This document shows positions 45,301-57,300 of a DNA stretch of 64,000 nt, in pieces. A program made the translations under genes and the position numbers. Origin of the DNA: Pseudonocardia sp. MH-G8 (GTDB taxonomy: Bacteria; Actinomycetota; Actinomycetes; Mycobacteriales; Pseudonocardiaceae); the NCBI RefSeq assembly GCF_002262885.1, contig NZ_NKYF01000004.1:248710-312709 (forward strand). Direction: 5' to 3'. Within the stretch, counting starts at the first letter, position 1, and each line of letters starts with the position of its first letter. The notes under the pieces were generated by a model. The model saw only the letters and a list, made by a program, of their open reading frames with translations. It searched no databases and was not told the DNA's origin.

Positions 45301-48300
45301 GCCACCCGAAGGCGCCCCTCAGCGCGATGGAGAACCCGCCGCCCCGGGAGGTGCCCGAGTCGCCGCCGTTGCTGCCAAGGGTCAGGTTGATATCGCCGAG
45401 CACCAGGTCCGCTGCGGTCATGAACGTCGAGGCCCCGACGCGGCCGCGCAACGTCACCGGTACCCACCGCGAATGCCCGGTGCCGGTCTGCACCGCCCGC
45501 ACCCGGGTCCGCAGTCCGGACTCCAGCAGCTCCCGCAGCGACCCCCGCAGGCTCAGCACGTTGGCGAACTCGCGCAGCTGGTGCACGGCGGAATCGTCGA
45601 GCCGGTAGTCGGCCGGGAGTTGCGCCTCGGCGGCGGCGATGACCCGTTCGAGCAGCCCGGGGGCGTCGAGTGCCAGCGTGGTCATCCGCCGCAGCGTCCG
45701 CGCCGTCGTCGGGGTGGTGACGGTCTCGGCGTAGGCGGGCGCATCCGGCAGCATGTCGTGCGGGAACAGCAGATCGGCCGTCACCGCACCGGAACCGGCC
45801 GGCACGGCCGCAACCCGGCGGCCCGCCCGGTGCAACTGCACGACCAGCTGGTGGTCCATCCGGAACACCGCGGCGGTGCCGGTGCTCTCCACCAGGGTCA
45901 CCACGTTCCCGGTGGCACCACCGTTGCGCCCTGCGCTGTGGCCCCGGCCACGGTTGCCGCCGGTGTTCGGCGACACCTTCTCGTCGGACTGCACCCCCGG
46001 CTCGGGATTGCCGTCCGCCCCGACCCCGACGTCCGCGCTACCGGACCCGGACACCGACGTGCTCGTCGACTGGCTGCCGGACTGGCCCGCGGTGCTGGAC
46101 TTGATGTCCAGGCCGACCATCGTCCAGGCCGGGGTGTGACCGCGGTACCCGACGGTCTCCCACCGCTGCAGCAGGCGGGTCGTGAGCACCGACCCGTCGG
46201 ACAGCGTGAGCGCGAGCTCGGAGGTGACCGCTTGGGTGTAGCCGGTCTCCAACGTCAACGCCGTCACGTGCTCGAGCACGGCGCGCTGGTTGGCCAGCAG
46301 GGCGGCCATCTCCCGACGGTTCTTCGGCCACTCGGCCGGGTTCTTCGACGGGACGAGCCCTTCCGCCCGCAGCAGCGCCAACACCTGCGCGCGCACCGCC
46401 GACACCCCGACCATGTCCCGGATCAGCGCGTGCCCAGGGTCGCGGACACCGCCCGGCCCGAACCACTCCGGCAGCTCGGGCCGGCGCCCGGGCGGTGCCT
46501 TCGACTCCAGGTCGCCGCGCAGCTGGACCGTGCCGTCGGCGCGCCGCGCCTCCACCGCGCGGGCGGACACCGGCAGCCCGTAGCGGTAGGCCGCCGCCTC
46601 CGGCATCCGCAACACCGCGTCCCCGACGGCGCTCACCTCCTTCTCCGGCCGATCGCGCTCGTCGAGACGCCGCACCTTGACGGTGTAGGTCAGGGCCAAC
46701 CGGTAGCCCTGGGTGTGCCCGGAATAGCGGTGCACCCCCGGGTGGATCGCGACATCACCCACGCTCGACCCGACCGACCGCGACCGCGACGTACCGCCGT
46801 CCACGCTCGCGCCGGGGCCGACGCGTCCGTCCCCGGTCTCGGGCAGCCCGACCGACAGCGACCCCTTCCGCCCGCGCGAGCGGCCCGACGACTGCGCGCC
46901 GCCGACCGAGCTGAACCAGACGTGCAGGTCCTCGAGGAACTCCTGCGTGGTCGGCAACCCGATCAGCAGCCCGGACCGGCCGCCCTCGTCGGTCGGGATG
47001 GCCTCCACGCTTGCCCTCGCCACCAAGTGCGCCAGTGGCAGGCCCGCGTCGTCGGTGACCGTGCGCTCCAACCCGGCCCGGTCGTTCACCGCCGTGCCCA
47101 ACCGGCCCGGCAACTCGTCGACCAGGAACGCCCGCACCTGGGCCCGCGTCAGATCACCGACCCGCCCGCGCCTGTCGCCGAGCTCCGCGATGGTCTTGTC
47201 GGCCAACAGCTGCCGCCCGGCCACGCTGATCGGGGCGTGGAGCGGTAGTTCGGTCTCCTGCCGCTGCTCGGTCGGGAGTTGGACGGTCCGTGGCGGGGCC
47301 CGCGCCTGGTAGGCGTGAGACACCCACAACGCCAGCAGATCGGTGTGTGCGGGGCGGGCCGGGTCGCTGCGGTCGGCGGAGCGGATCACCCGGTCCCGGA
47401 TCGTCCAGTCGCCGGCGCCGGCGCCGCGCACGCCGACCTCCCACGTCGCGATGCCCTCGTAGAGCTGCGAGGGGCCGCGGTTGTCGGTGACACCGCCACC
47501 GAGCGCGTACCCGCTCGCCAACGTCGTCATCGAGTCGTTGCGGCCGCGGCTGCCGGTCACGCCGAGCTTCGCGCCCGTGCTCGCGGCCAGCGCCTTCACT
47601 GCGCCCAGCCACCCGGTCTCGACCGGGACCAGATCCAGCACCGCCGCGGTGTCGGTGCCGACGTTGGACCCGAAGCTGAGCGCCGCGCTCGCCGCAGCGG
47701 AGAACCCGCCCTGTGGCAACGCACCGTTCATGACCTCGGAAGCCTGCCGTCCGTAGCCCCTCGGGTCCGTGGGCCGCGCCACCTCGACGACGCCCTCGAC
47801 CCGCAGCCCGATCCACACCTCCGCCACCGGCCGCCGCGGCTGCCGCAGCGGCCACCCCAGCACCGATCGCCGCACGGTCGGCTCCTGCAACAGCAGACCC
47901 TCGCCGGAGGACACGTCGCGGAAGCTCGCGCGCAGCTTCGCGTCGAGCTCGGCCGCGGTGTAACGGCGACCTGCCCGCTGCGCGGCCAGCTGCGCGTTCA
48001 CCGACCGGGTCAGCTCGTCCAGATGCGGAAGGTGCGCGGTCGGCACCCCGGCGGGAATCGCGCCGGCCGGCGGACGGGCTGCCGCCAACGCCTCCCGGAA
48101 GCCGGCCACCGCCCACTCCACCGCCCCGGCCAGCCTGGCCAGCTCACCGGTCTCCGCGCCGCGGGCCAACGCCTCGGCCAACGCCGCGTAGCTCCGCGCG
48201 GTGGCGTCGGACCCGGTCCGGGCCGCGCGGTAGGCATCGGCGCTGCGCCCGGTGCGCCAAGTTGCCTCCTCGGCCAGCGCCGCAGCCGCCTCTGACTTCC

Positions 48301-51300
48301 GGCGCCGCTCCGCCGCACCTCGGTCCTGCTGGTCTGCCGCCTTGATGCCCGCGCGGTCCCCGCGATCGCGGTCCTCCGGGGCTGCCAGGTCCTGAGCCGC
48401 CTTGGCCGACACCAGCTCGTCCAACGCCGCATCCGCGTCGGCGAACACGGTCCGCTGCTCGGCCACCAGCCACCACAGCTGATCCAGCGCCGCCGCCCGT
48501 TTCCCCGCCGGCATCGCGCCCAACCGCCCGACCAGCCGCCGGATCCGGCCGGCCGCGGGCGCCGGGTCGTCGTGCAGAGCCGTGCGACGCCGCGCCGCCT
48601 CCTCAACTTTCGCCGCCACCCGGTCGACCAACCGCCGCCCGCCGGGCGTGAGCCGGCGGTCCCGCGCCGCCGCCAGACCCCCGTTGTGGGCCAGCACGTC
48701 CTCAGCGACCGCCACCACGTCGCCCATCCGGGCCGGGTTGGCCTCGGCCACCGCCGCGAGCGCCTCGACCGCACCCGCGGCCGGCTGCCGGCGACGGGCC
48801 CGCGCCAACTGACCGGACACCCACGCCGTCGCCTCCAGCGCGACACGCCGACGCGGGACGTCCACGTCGATCTGCTCGGCCAACCCCAGCTGCGCCACCC
48901 GGACCTGCGCCTCGGGCAACCGCACCCGGCGGTTGCCCGCACCGATCAGCAGGACGGCGCCGTCGCCACGCCACTCCAGCTGGGCACCGAGACGCTCGGC
49001 AGCCGCCGTCCACGCCTGCAGCCCGACCCACGTGCCGCGCACCAGCGCGTCCAGCTCGGCCAGCAGGCGCCAGGCCCGCTGCGTCTGCCGCCGCTGTACC
49101 CGGCGCCTGGTCTGCAGCTCGGCGGCCAACGTCGTGAGCTCGCGGACCACCCGGACCTTCGCCCGCTCCGCAGGCGCGTCGGCCGCACCGCTCGGCATCT
49201 CGGCCAGCCGCAGCCGCCCCTGCCCGAGCGCGACCGTCACCCGCACCGCCGACACCGACCACCGGGCCCGGCGCGCGAGCTCCCGATCCGACGCGCCCGC
49301 GACCGATGCCTGGCCCACCGCCTCCACCAGCTCCGCGGTGCGCGCCGGCCGATCATCCGGATCCGCCGCCTCCGCCGCCAACCGCGCCGCAGACACCGCA
49401 TCCAGCGCCTCGCGCCGGGCAATGCGCGCATCGCGCCGGGCACTGCGCGCATCCCGGTCGGTGACCCACCGGCGGATACCACCGACGATCGGCGCACCGA
49501 CACCCACCACCAACGCCGCAGCGCCCAGCACCAGCAACGCCCGAACCCAGGAGACACTCGGGTCCGGCGGAGCACGTGGCTGCGCCGAGCCGTCCGTGCC
49601 GGGTGTGGCCCCGGAATCGTCCTGCGCACCCGGCGTCCGGCTCGGTTCCGGCGTCGGGCTCTCCGACGCCGAGGGCGACTCGCTCGGTGTCGGGGTCGGG
49701 GTCGGGGACAGGCTCTCCGACGGCGTCGGCCGGGTCGGGCCCGGCTCAGCCGGGCGAGGCTCAGCTGGGCCGGACTGGACGCCCGGGAACGAGAACACCT
49801 GACCGGGATAGATGAGGTGTCGGTTCGCCTCATCGCCGAACCGGTCGCGCTGGGCGTCCACGAGCGCGGCCGGCTCGCCCCCGAGGGCGCCGGCGATCCG
49901 GCTCATGTTGTCGCCGGGCTGCACGGTCCAGCGGCCGTTCCAGCCCTCGGGGATCTTCAGGCGCCAGCCGGCCTCGATGTGGTCGCGGTCGGCGCCGGGC
50001 GGGAACAGGTCCGGGTTCGCCGCGACCAGCGCGTCCTCGGACACACCGAGCGCGGCCACCAGCCGGGACCGCGAGTCGCCCCACTGGACCAGCAGGTCCT
50101 TCGGCCGCTCGCCGCGCACCTCCATGACGGCGCCGGTGGACCGGCTGACCGCCGTGGCCTCCGTCGGCGCACTCGGCGCTGCCAACGCGGAACTCGTCAT
50201 CCCGGCCACCGGCGGGGGTTGGGCGGCGGCCGGGGCGAGACCGGAGCCGATCGCGCCCACCAGGAGCACGCCGATGGCCACGGCGACACCCCGGCGGACC
50301 CAGCGCTGGAAGGCGGCGACAACGGCCCGGATACGCGAGGCGGCGGTCACCACAGGCGGAGCGCGGGTGCTCCGTCCGCCGGCTGCGGTTTGCACGGCGC
50401 CCCACCACCATGCCGCTGCCAGCGTCAATCCCGGCCCGCCCACGACCGCCGCCACCGTCACAACCCCACCCGGCAACGACCCGGCCGCGGGTGCGACGTC
50501 CTCCCGGTAGGACTCGTCGAGCCAGAACGCCGCGTCCCGATCCCCGTCATCGCGGCGCCCGGCCTCGAACGCGTCGACGATCCGCCTGCGGTCCTGCTCG
50601 TGCTCGTCGGGTCGGCCCTCGAACCCGCCGCGGATCTCCCGCTGCTCGTGCTCCACCACGAGGTGCCGCACACCACGCGTGCCTGCCTCCAGCCACGCCA
50701 CGGTGGTCAAGGCGATGACACCCGCGCCGGTGCCGGCGGTGAACCCGTACCCGAGCAGCCCGGCTACCACCTCCTCGGCCTCGAGATCCGGCAAACCCGC
50801 ACGCTGCGCCAACCGGCCCGCCAGGACACCCGGCAGCACCAGGAACAGCACCTGGCCCTCGTCCAAGGGCCCCGCATCCGTCGGGAGCACCTCGTGCACC
50901 CAGCCCTTGCCCTCGGCGTGCAGCTCCTCCAGCACCGCTCCCAGGGCATCGATCACCGTCGGGCTGGTGCGGTCCAAGGTCGAGAGTGCGCCGTGCGGCG
51001 ACTCCGAGCCGGCCGACCCGGAGTCGTCGTAGAAGTCCTCCGCGTTGAGCGGGATCACATGGCGGCCATCCACCTCCTTGGAACGCGTCTCGTGCGTCGG
51101 GCCGGCGTCATCGGAGGCCGCCCGTGCCCCTTCGCCGGGGCCCGCGGGCGCGCTCGGAGACACGGGCCCCTCCTGCCCGTCCGGCAGCTCGGCGACCCCC
51201 GCCCCACCGACATGAGGCGCCAGGGCGTCCCGCACCCTGGTGAGCAAGCTCCTCTTCCCGGCGTCCTCACCGCGCGGCTCGGTCTCGCGCTCGGGCGCGG

Positions 51301-54300
51301 TCTCCGGCTCGCGGGAGGGCTCCCGCTGTTCATCAAGATCGGTGACCGGATCCCAGAGCCCCGTCGCCGAAATCGCGCCCACGGCAATACCGAGGAAGGG
51401 CGCAACGAACACCAGAAGAAGATCAACCGGCTGCACCGCGTCCAGCCCGAAAATCCACGCCTCGCTCAGCAGGGCGCCCGCGACGGCCACCACCGGCGCC
51501 ACCTGTGAACGGAACGCATCCAGCTGAGCAGGTGTCAGCTTTCTCGCAGCGAACAGCCCGGCGAGGGCCACCACCCAACCGCCCAACAGGGCAGTCGCCA
51601 CCGCAAGCAGCGTCGAAGAGTACGAACCAAGGTTCAGCAGAGCAAGGAGATTGAGGCTCACCAAGACAATCGGCACCGGAGGAAGACGGAATCGCTCAGC
51701 TGACGGACCGTCGCGCGGACTTGCCCGTTCGACCCACACCCGCTTCCACACCACCACCCACGACACAACGAACGCGATCACACCGAACGTCACCGCACCC
51801 ACTAGGAGACCCACCGCGTCTCCCGCGACCGCAGCCAGAGGAGCAGCCGCGGCCGGAACGGCGGTCCCCACGACCAACGCGACGGCAAGTCCGAGCACGA
51901 CCACCGCACGCGCCACCCGCGGGTGCGACGCAGCCAGGCCCCGGATCGCCCGCAGCGGGACCACGAGCGCGCCCATCACCACAGCGCCGACGTGGCCGAC
52001 CTGCGCCCGCAGGCGCTCCGCAGGGCTCAGCAGATGAACGACCGCCTCACCACCACCGGAACGACCAGGGCCCTCCTCGCCGGCGGCGTCCGGCCCCGGC
52101 CGGTCCACGCTCGCCCAGATCGCATGCACATCGAGTCCGTTGTCGGCGAGCACGGCACGCAACGACTCCGGCAGTGACTGCGCGAATGCGTCCGCAACAT
52201 CCGCCCGCACCCGCGCACCGACGTCGACCCTCGACCCACGCCAACCTCGGGACTCGTACGCCGCCGTGGCGCTTGCCCAGTGCACCAACCGAGCGGCCCG
52301 CTCGATCAGCTCCGACTCGGACAGCCCCGCCTCGGACAGTTCGTTCCACGCGGCGAGGTCCTGGACGACCGCCCGAACGCGGTCACGCACCTGCATGTTC
52401 CGGTGGTCCAGACCCCGCCGGCCCCAGCGTCGGTCCAGACCCCGCTGCAGCTCACGACGCAGCGTCCCGCGCTCGGCGCGAAACGGACCCATCCCCTCGA
52501 CGACCTCATCGAGCTCGGTCGCCGAGCGTGCGATCGCAGACTCCCTCAACGCGTTCTCGGCCGCCGTCAGCCGGTTGGCCCATTCGAGGATCCCGGTCAG
52601 CTCGGTCAGCGAGTAGGGGGTGTACCCCGGCGACAAGCTGTCGGACTGCGCCTCGGTGAGGACGTCCAGCACCTGCTCAGGGCTGTGGTAGTCCAGCCGA
52701 TGCGCCCGCTTGAGATGGACAGCGACGCTCCACAACGCCCACGTCTTGGCGAACCACTTCTCCTCCTGCGGAGTGAGGTCGCGCCGGATCGACCGGAACA
52801 CCTCGTCCACAAGCCCGCGTCCCAGCAGGTACGCGGTGATGTAGCGGTAGCCCAATCCGATCTGCTCGCGATCCGTCGGCGTGATGCCCAACCGCCGCAG
52901 CGGCCCGTCCCAGCCGATCGTGTAACCCTCCGCGGCCGGCGAGAACCGGATCCTGTGATCGTCGAACCACACCACCGACGCGGGATCCGACAACACCTCG
53001 TCGCGGTAGGTCCGGAAGATGTTGCCGTTCAGCCGGGCGGCCGGCGACCACCAGGTCCTCGCTTCCTCGAGCGACCAGATCGCCTCCGGGAACTCGGCAA
53101 CGGTGGCCATGGCCACCCGCCCGGCCGGCGACCGGTCGAAGCGGAACCGAGCCCGATCTGCGCGCCGTTGGCGCATCCCGAGGATCTCCCCGATCGCCAA
53201 CGCCGCGGACCACAACAGCACCACCCCGACCAGCGGGCCGAACTGCCCGAGGGACTGAACGACGGACTGAACGACGTCCACCAGGCCACCGACCTGGCCG
53301 AGCAACAGCATCGGCAACACCGCTGCCACACCGGCCGAACCCCGCTCAGCACTGTCTGTTCGCTCCGGCAAGCTCCGCTCAGCGCCATCTGTTCGCTCCG
53401 GCAAGCTCCGCTCAGCGCCATCTGTCCGCCCCGTGGACAACACCTGCTCGGTCCCAGCAATCCGGGCCCGGACGTCGGCCGGCTGCTCCTCGACGAACAG
53501 CGCACCCCTGTTGACCACCAGGTGCCGCCCCTGCGGATCCACGATCGCGTCGACCCCGGCCTGCCGTGCCCACCGCCCGAGGTCCGTCTCGAGCGCATCC
53601 GCCAACCCCGTCCGGCCGCGCAGGCGGGCGAAGAGCACGTCCCGGCCGCGGCGCCGCTGCGCCGTCTCCAGGGACACGACAACGGCGTCGGAGTGCAGGT
53701 AGGCCACCAGAGTTGCCGAGTCGGCCATGCGCCATGCAGGCGTGAACCGGACCGCCATCGGCGGCCGGACCGGCGACTCCGGTTCCCGCGCACCCCTGCG
53801 ATCGGGGGCGAAAACCGTCCCGCTGCCGGCGAAGCGCTCCGACCACGCAGTGCCGCGCGGATCCGAGCGGAACCCCTCGGCCCCGCGCAGCGCGGACCGC
53901 CCCTCGACGACGCCGACCATCCGCAGGTGCCAGGCGGCGACGGCGGGCCCGTCGGCCCTGCTCACCACGACCGGAAGGCCGTCCGCCCCCTGGACCCCGA
54001 GCGGAAGAAGCCATGGCGCGTCACCGTCAGCCTTCCGTCCCGCCGGAGGCACGGACCGGTGCTCGACGGCCCGCCGCAGCCGTCCGGTCGCCGCACGCAG
54101 CACGCCGGCCCGACTCGCGTCGTCCACCACTCGTAGCCGGTGAGCCAGATCGGCTACCTGGACCATCTCGTCCATGCCCGGGCGACGACCGCCGGTGAGC
54201 ACCGACCCGTCCGAGACCCAGAGCAGGACGAGATCCGTCCAGGCGGCCGCGTACGACTCCGCGGCGACCGCGTCCGACGGGAGATGGAAGGGATCGAGCA

Positions 54301-57300
54301 ACGCCTCGACCGGACCGACCAGCCGGGCGAGCCTCGGGTCGAGGTACCAGTCGGCCAGTGTCCACAGCGTTCCCACGTCCCGACGCCCCTCGGGCAAGCG
54401 GGCGAGCGCCCCCCGTCCCGCGGCGAGCACGGCCATGCTCAGCGCAGCCCGGTCACCCAGGGACGCCGCGAACAGGTAGCCCGACATCCACCCGGCACCG
54501 CCCTGGTCAGCACGGGAGGCGACCCATGCCGGAATGCCATCGGCAACCATCCCGAGCCAGCCGCGCGACAGTCGCTCCGGGAGCACGTAGCCGTACACCC
54601 GACCGAGGCGGTACACCGCGTTCGCGACCTGCCGCACCACCGCCCGGTGCTCTGGTCCACGCTCCAGCCACCCGGCGCCGGCCAGCTCGGCGAACAGCGC
54701 CTGCACGCTCCGCCGCTGTCCATCCGTCAGTGGCCGGACGCCCCGCGGGTCGGCCAGCAGCAACGCAGCTCCCGCGCCCGACCCCTCGTCGTGCCCTGGC
54801 CGGGTGGCCGACGAACCGTCCGCGCCCAGTACCGCGGGCGACCACGTCCGACGCGTAGCCGAGTTCGGCGAGGAGCCGTCGTCAGCCAGCAGCGCCGCCC
54901 GGGCCTGCGGCCAGCTCGCGGCGAAGCCCGGGTGCAGGGGTAGCTCTTCCAGGTCGTCGAGCCGCACCCACTCCAGCCTGATGCTCTCGTGATCCGCGGT
55001 CGGCTCCAGCTTCGAGCCCGCCTCGGCATGCACCCACGAGTAGGACCAGTTGCCGTGATCGTCGACGAACCGACCCACCACCTGGTACTGGTCGGAGTCG
55101 ATCCTGGCTTCCTCCAAGGTCTCGCGCTCCGCGGCCTGCACGTCGGTCTCCTCCCGGCCGTCGCGCGCTCCACCAGGCAGACCCCACGTGTCGGCATGCT
55201 GGTTGGCCGCCGAACGGAGCTGCATCAACACCGACCGCGTGCCATCCGCCGCCCGATGCGTCAACAGCAGGCCCGCGGCGCCGTGGCGGCCCCAGTGCCG
55301 CTCCCCGCAGTCACAGTCGATCCAGTCGTCGCCGGTCCACGCGGGCTCCGTAGCATCGGCCGCCGCTGCCGACGGCCGCTCCGCGGAGAGCCCGCCTTCG
55401 GCGCTCGGACCACCGCTCCCCGTCCGGCCCGACGCCAACGCCGTGACCAGCACTCCCACGACCAGGGGCACCGCAACCACCAGCGCCGCGACCGCTCCGG
55501 GCGCAAACGCCGCTGCCGGCCCGAACCCCCACGCCGCCGCCCCGATCCCGACAACGGCCGCCATCGTCAGCACCGTGCCGACCGATACCGACCCCTCATC
55601 GTCCAGCGGGATCACCAGGCGGCCGTCGGGCGCCTCCTTCGACTCGCGGATCGTGCCTTCGGCATCATCGGCGGCCACGCCGCCGCGGCTCTCACGATCG
55701 GCCGGTGCGGCCGGTCCCTCCTGCCCGTCCGGCAGCGTGGCGACCTCGACCGCACCGACCTGCGACGACAAGCTGTCCCGCACCTTGCCGAGCAAGGTCG
55801 ACTTCCCCTCGTGCGACGAGGACTCGGATTCCCGCGGCCCATCGGGATGATCGACCCGACGCCACAGCCGCGTCGCCGCGAGATAGGCCGCAACCATGCC
55901 GAGAGCAGGCGCAGCCATCGCGAGAGAAGCACCATCGGCTGGCTGCGCCGGGCCCAGCAAGATCGTCCACATCCCGATCAGCGGGGCGGACGCAAGGACC
56001 ACCACCATCGCCACCTGGCGACGGAACGTCTCCAGCTGGGCGCGAGTCAGCTCACCCGCGCCGATCAGCGCGCCGACGGCCACCAACACACCAACCGACG
56101 CGGAGACCGCCAACGGCTGCACCATCGGCACGGACAACCCGACGACCAGGAGCGGAGCCAACAACCCGAGGACCGCCAGGCGGATGTCGAACAGCTCCCG
56201 AGAACTGTCGTCGCGCGCACCCTCCTGATCGACCAACCGCTGTTTCCAACCCGCAACACCCAGCCCCACAACCACAGCCACACCGACCGTCACCAGTCCC
56301 CACGCGGTCGTGGCAACCGCGAGTCCGGCCATGGAGGCGACCGAAGCCGGAACGGCACCTGCCATCGGTGCGCCCTCTACCAGCAAGGGGCCGGTCAGCA
56401 CGATCACAGCCACGGCGATCCGCGCTACCCGCAGCAGCGGCACCGCGCCCAGCCAGGAGACCGTCTCCGGCGACCACACGGCAGGCGGTGCCCGCGCGCC
56501 GATCCCGTTCGCCCGCCGCTGCGACCCGGCCGTCTCCGCCCTCCACCCCGCGGCGAACGCCTCCGCCGCCCGCGCGACGTCTTCCGGAGACAGTGCACCC
56601 AACGGATGCGCGGGCCGGTCGGGCAGGCGGGGCTGTGACAGCGGCCCGTGCGCACCCGGGCCGGGGTTCGCCCCTCGATCCGTCCGGGCCGGCCCGGACG
56701 GATCGGTGTTCACCCCGACAATGACCACGGTCTTGTCGTCGCGCCCACCCAGGGTGTTCGCGGCGTCGACCAGCTGCCGTGCGGCCCGTCCCGGGTCACG
56801 CACCGCGATGTCGAAATCGACCGCGGCCGCCAGGTCGGACGGATCGGCGAAGTTGTCCGAGACACCATCGGTCACGACCACCAGCAGCGCCGGCCCGACC
56901 ACCGTGATCGTGTGCGTCTCCGCGGTCGGCGCCGGCCGCTCGCCCAACGACCGAGTACTCGCCGACGCCGGACGCGACGACGGCGCACCCTCCACCGTCT
57001 GCTCGGTGGCCAGGTTGTCGTCAACGGTCACCAAGGTCGCCCGCCCCTGCGCGTCGATCAGATAGACCCGGCTGTCACCGACCCCGACCAACACGACGTC
57101 GCTGCGCCGCGCCGCCGGGTCACCTGCGCTGTCCACCGATGGGCTGACGACGACCGCCCGGAACCCGGTCAGGTCCGGCTCCGTGGCGTCGGCCTGCGGG
57201 GTGGTCGCGGCCGCCGCGGCGTCATAGACCACCCGTCCGACCTGCACACCGCTCGCCGCCTCGGGCTGCTCCGCCGTCGCCGCCGCGCCGGCCCGGACCG

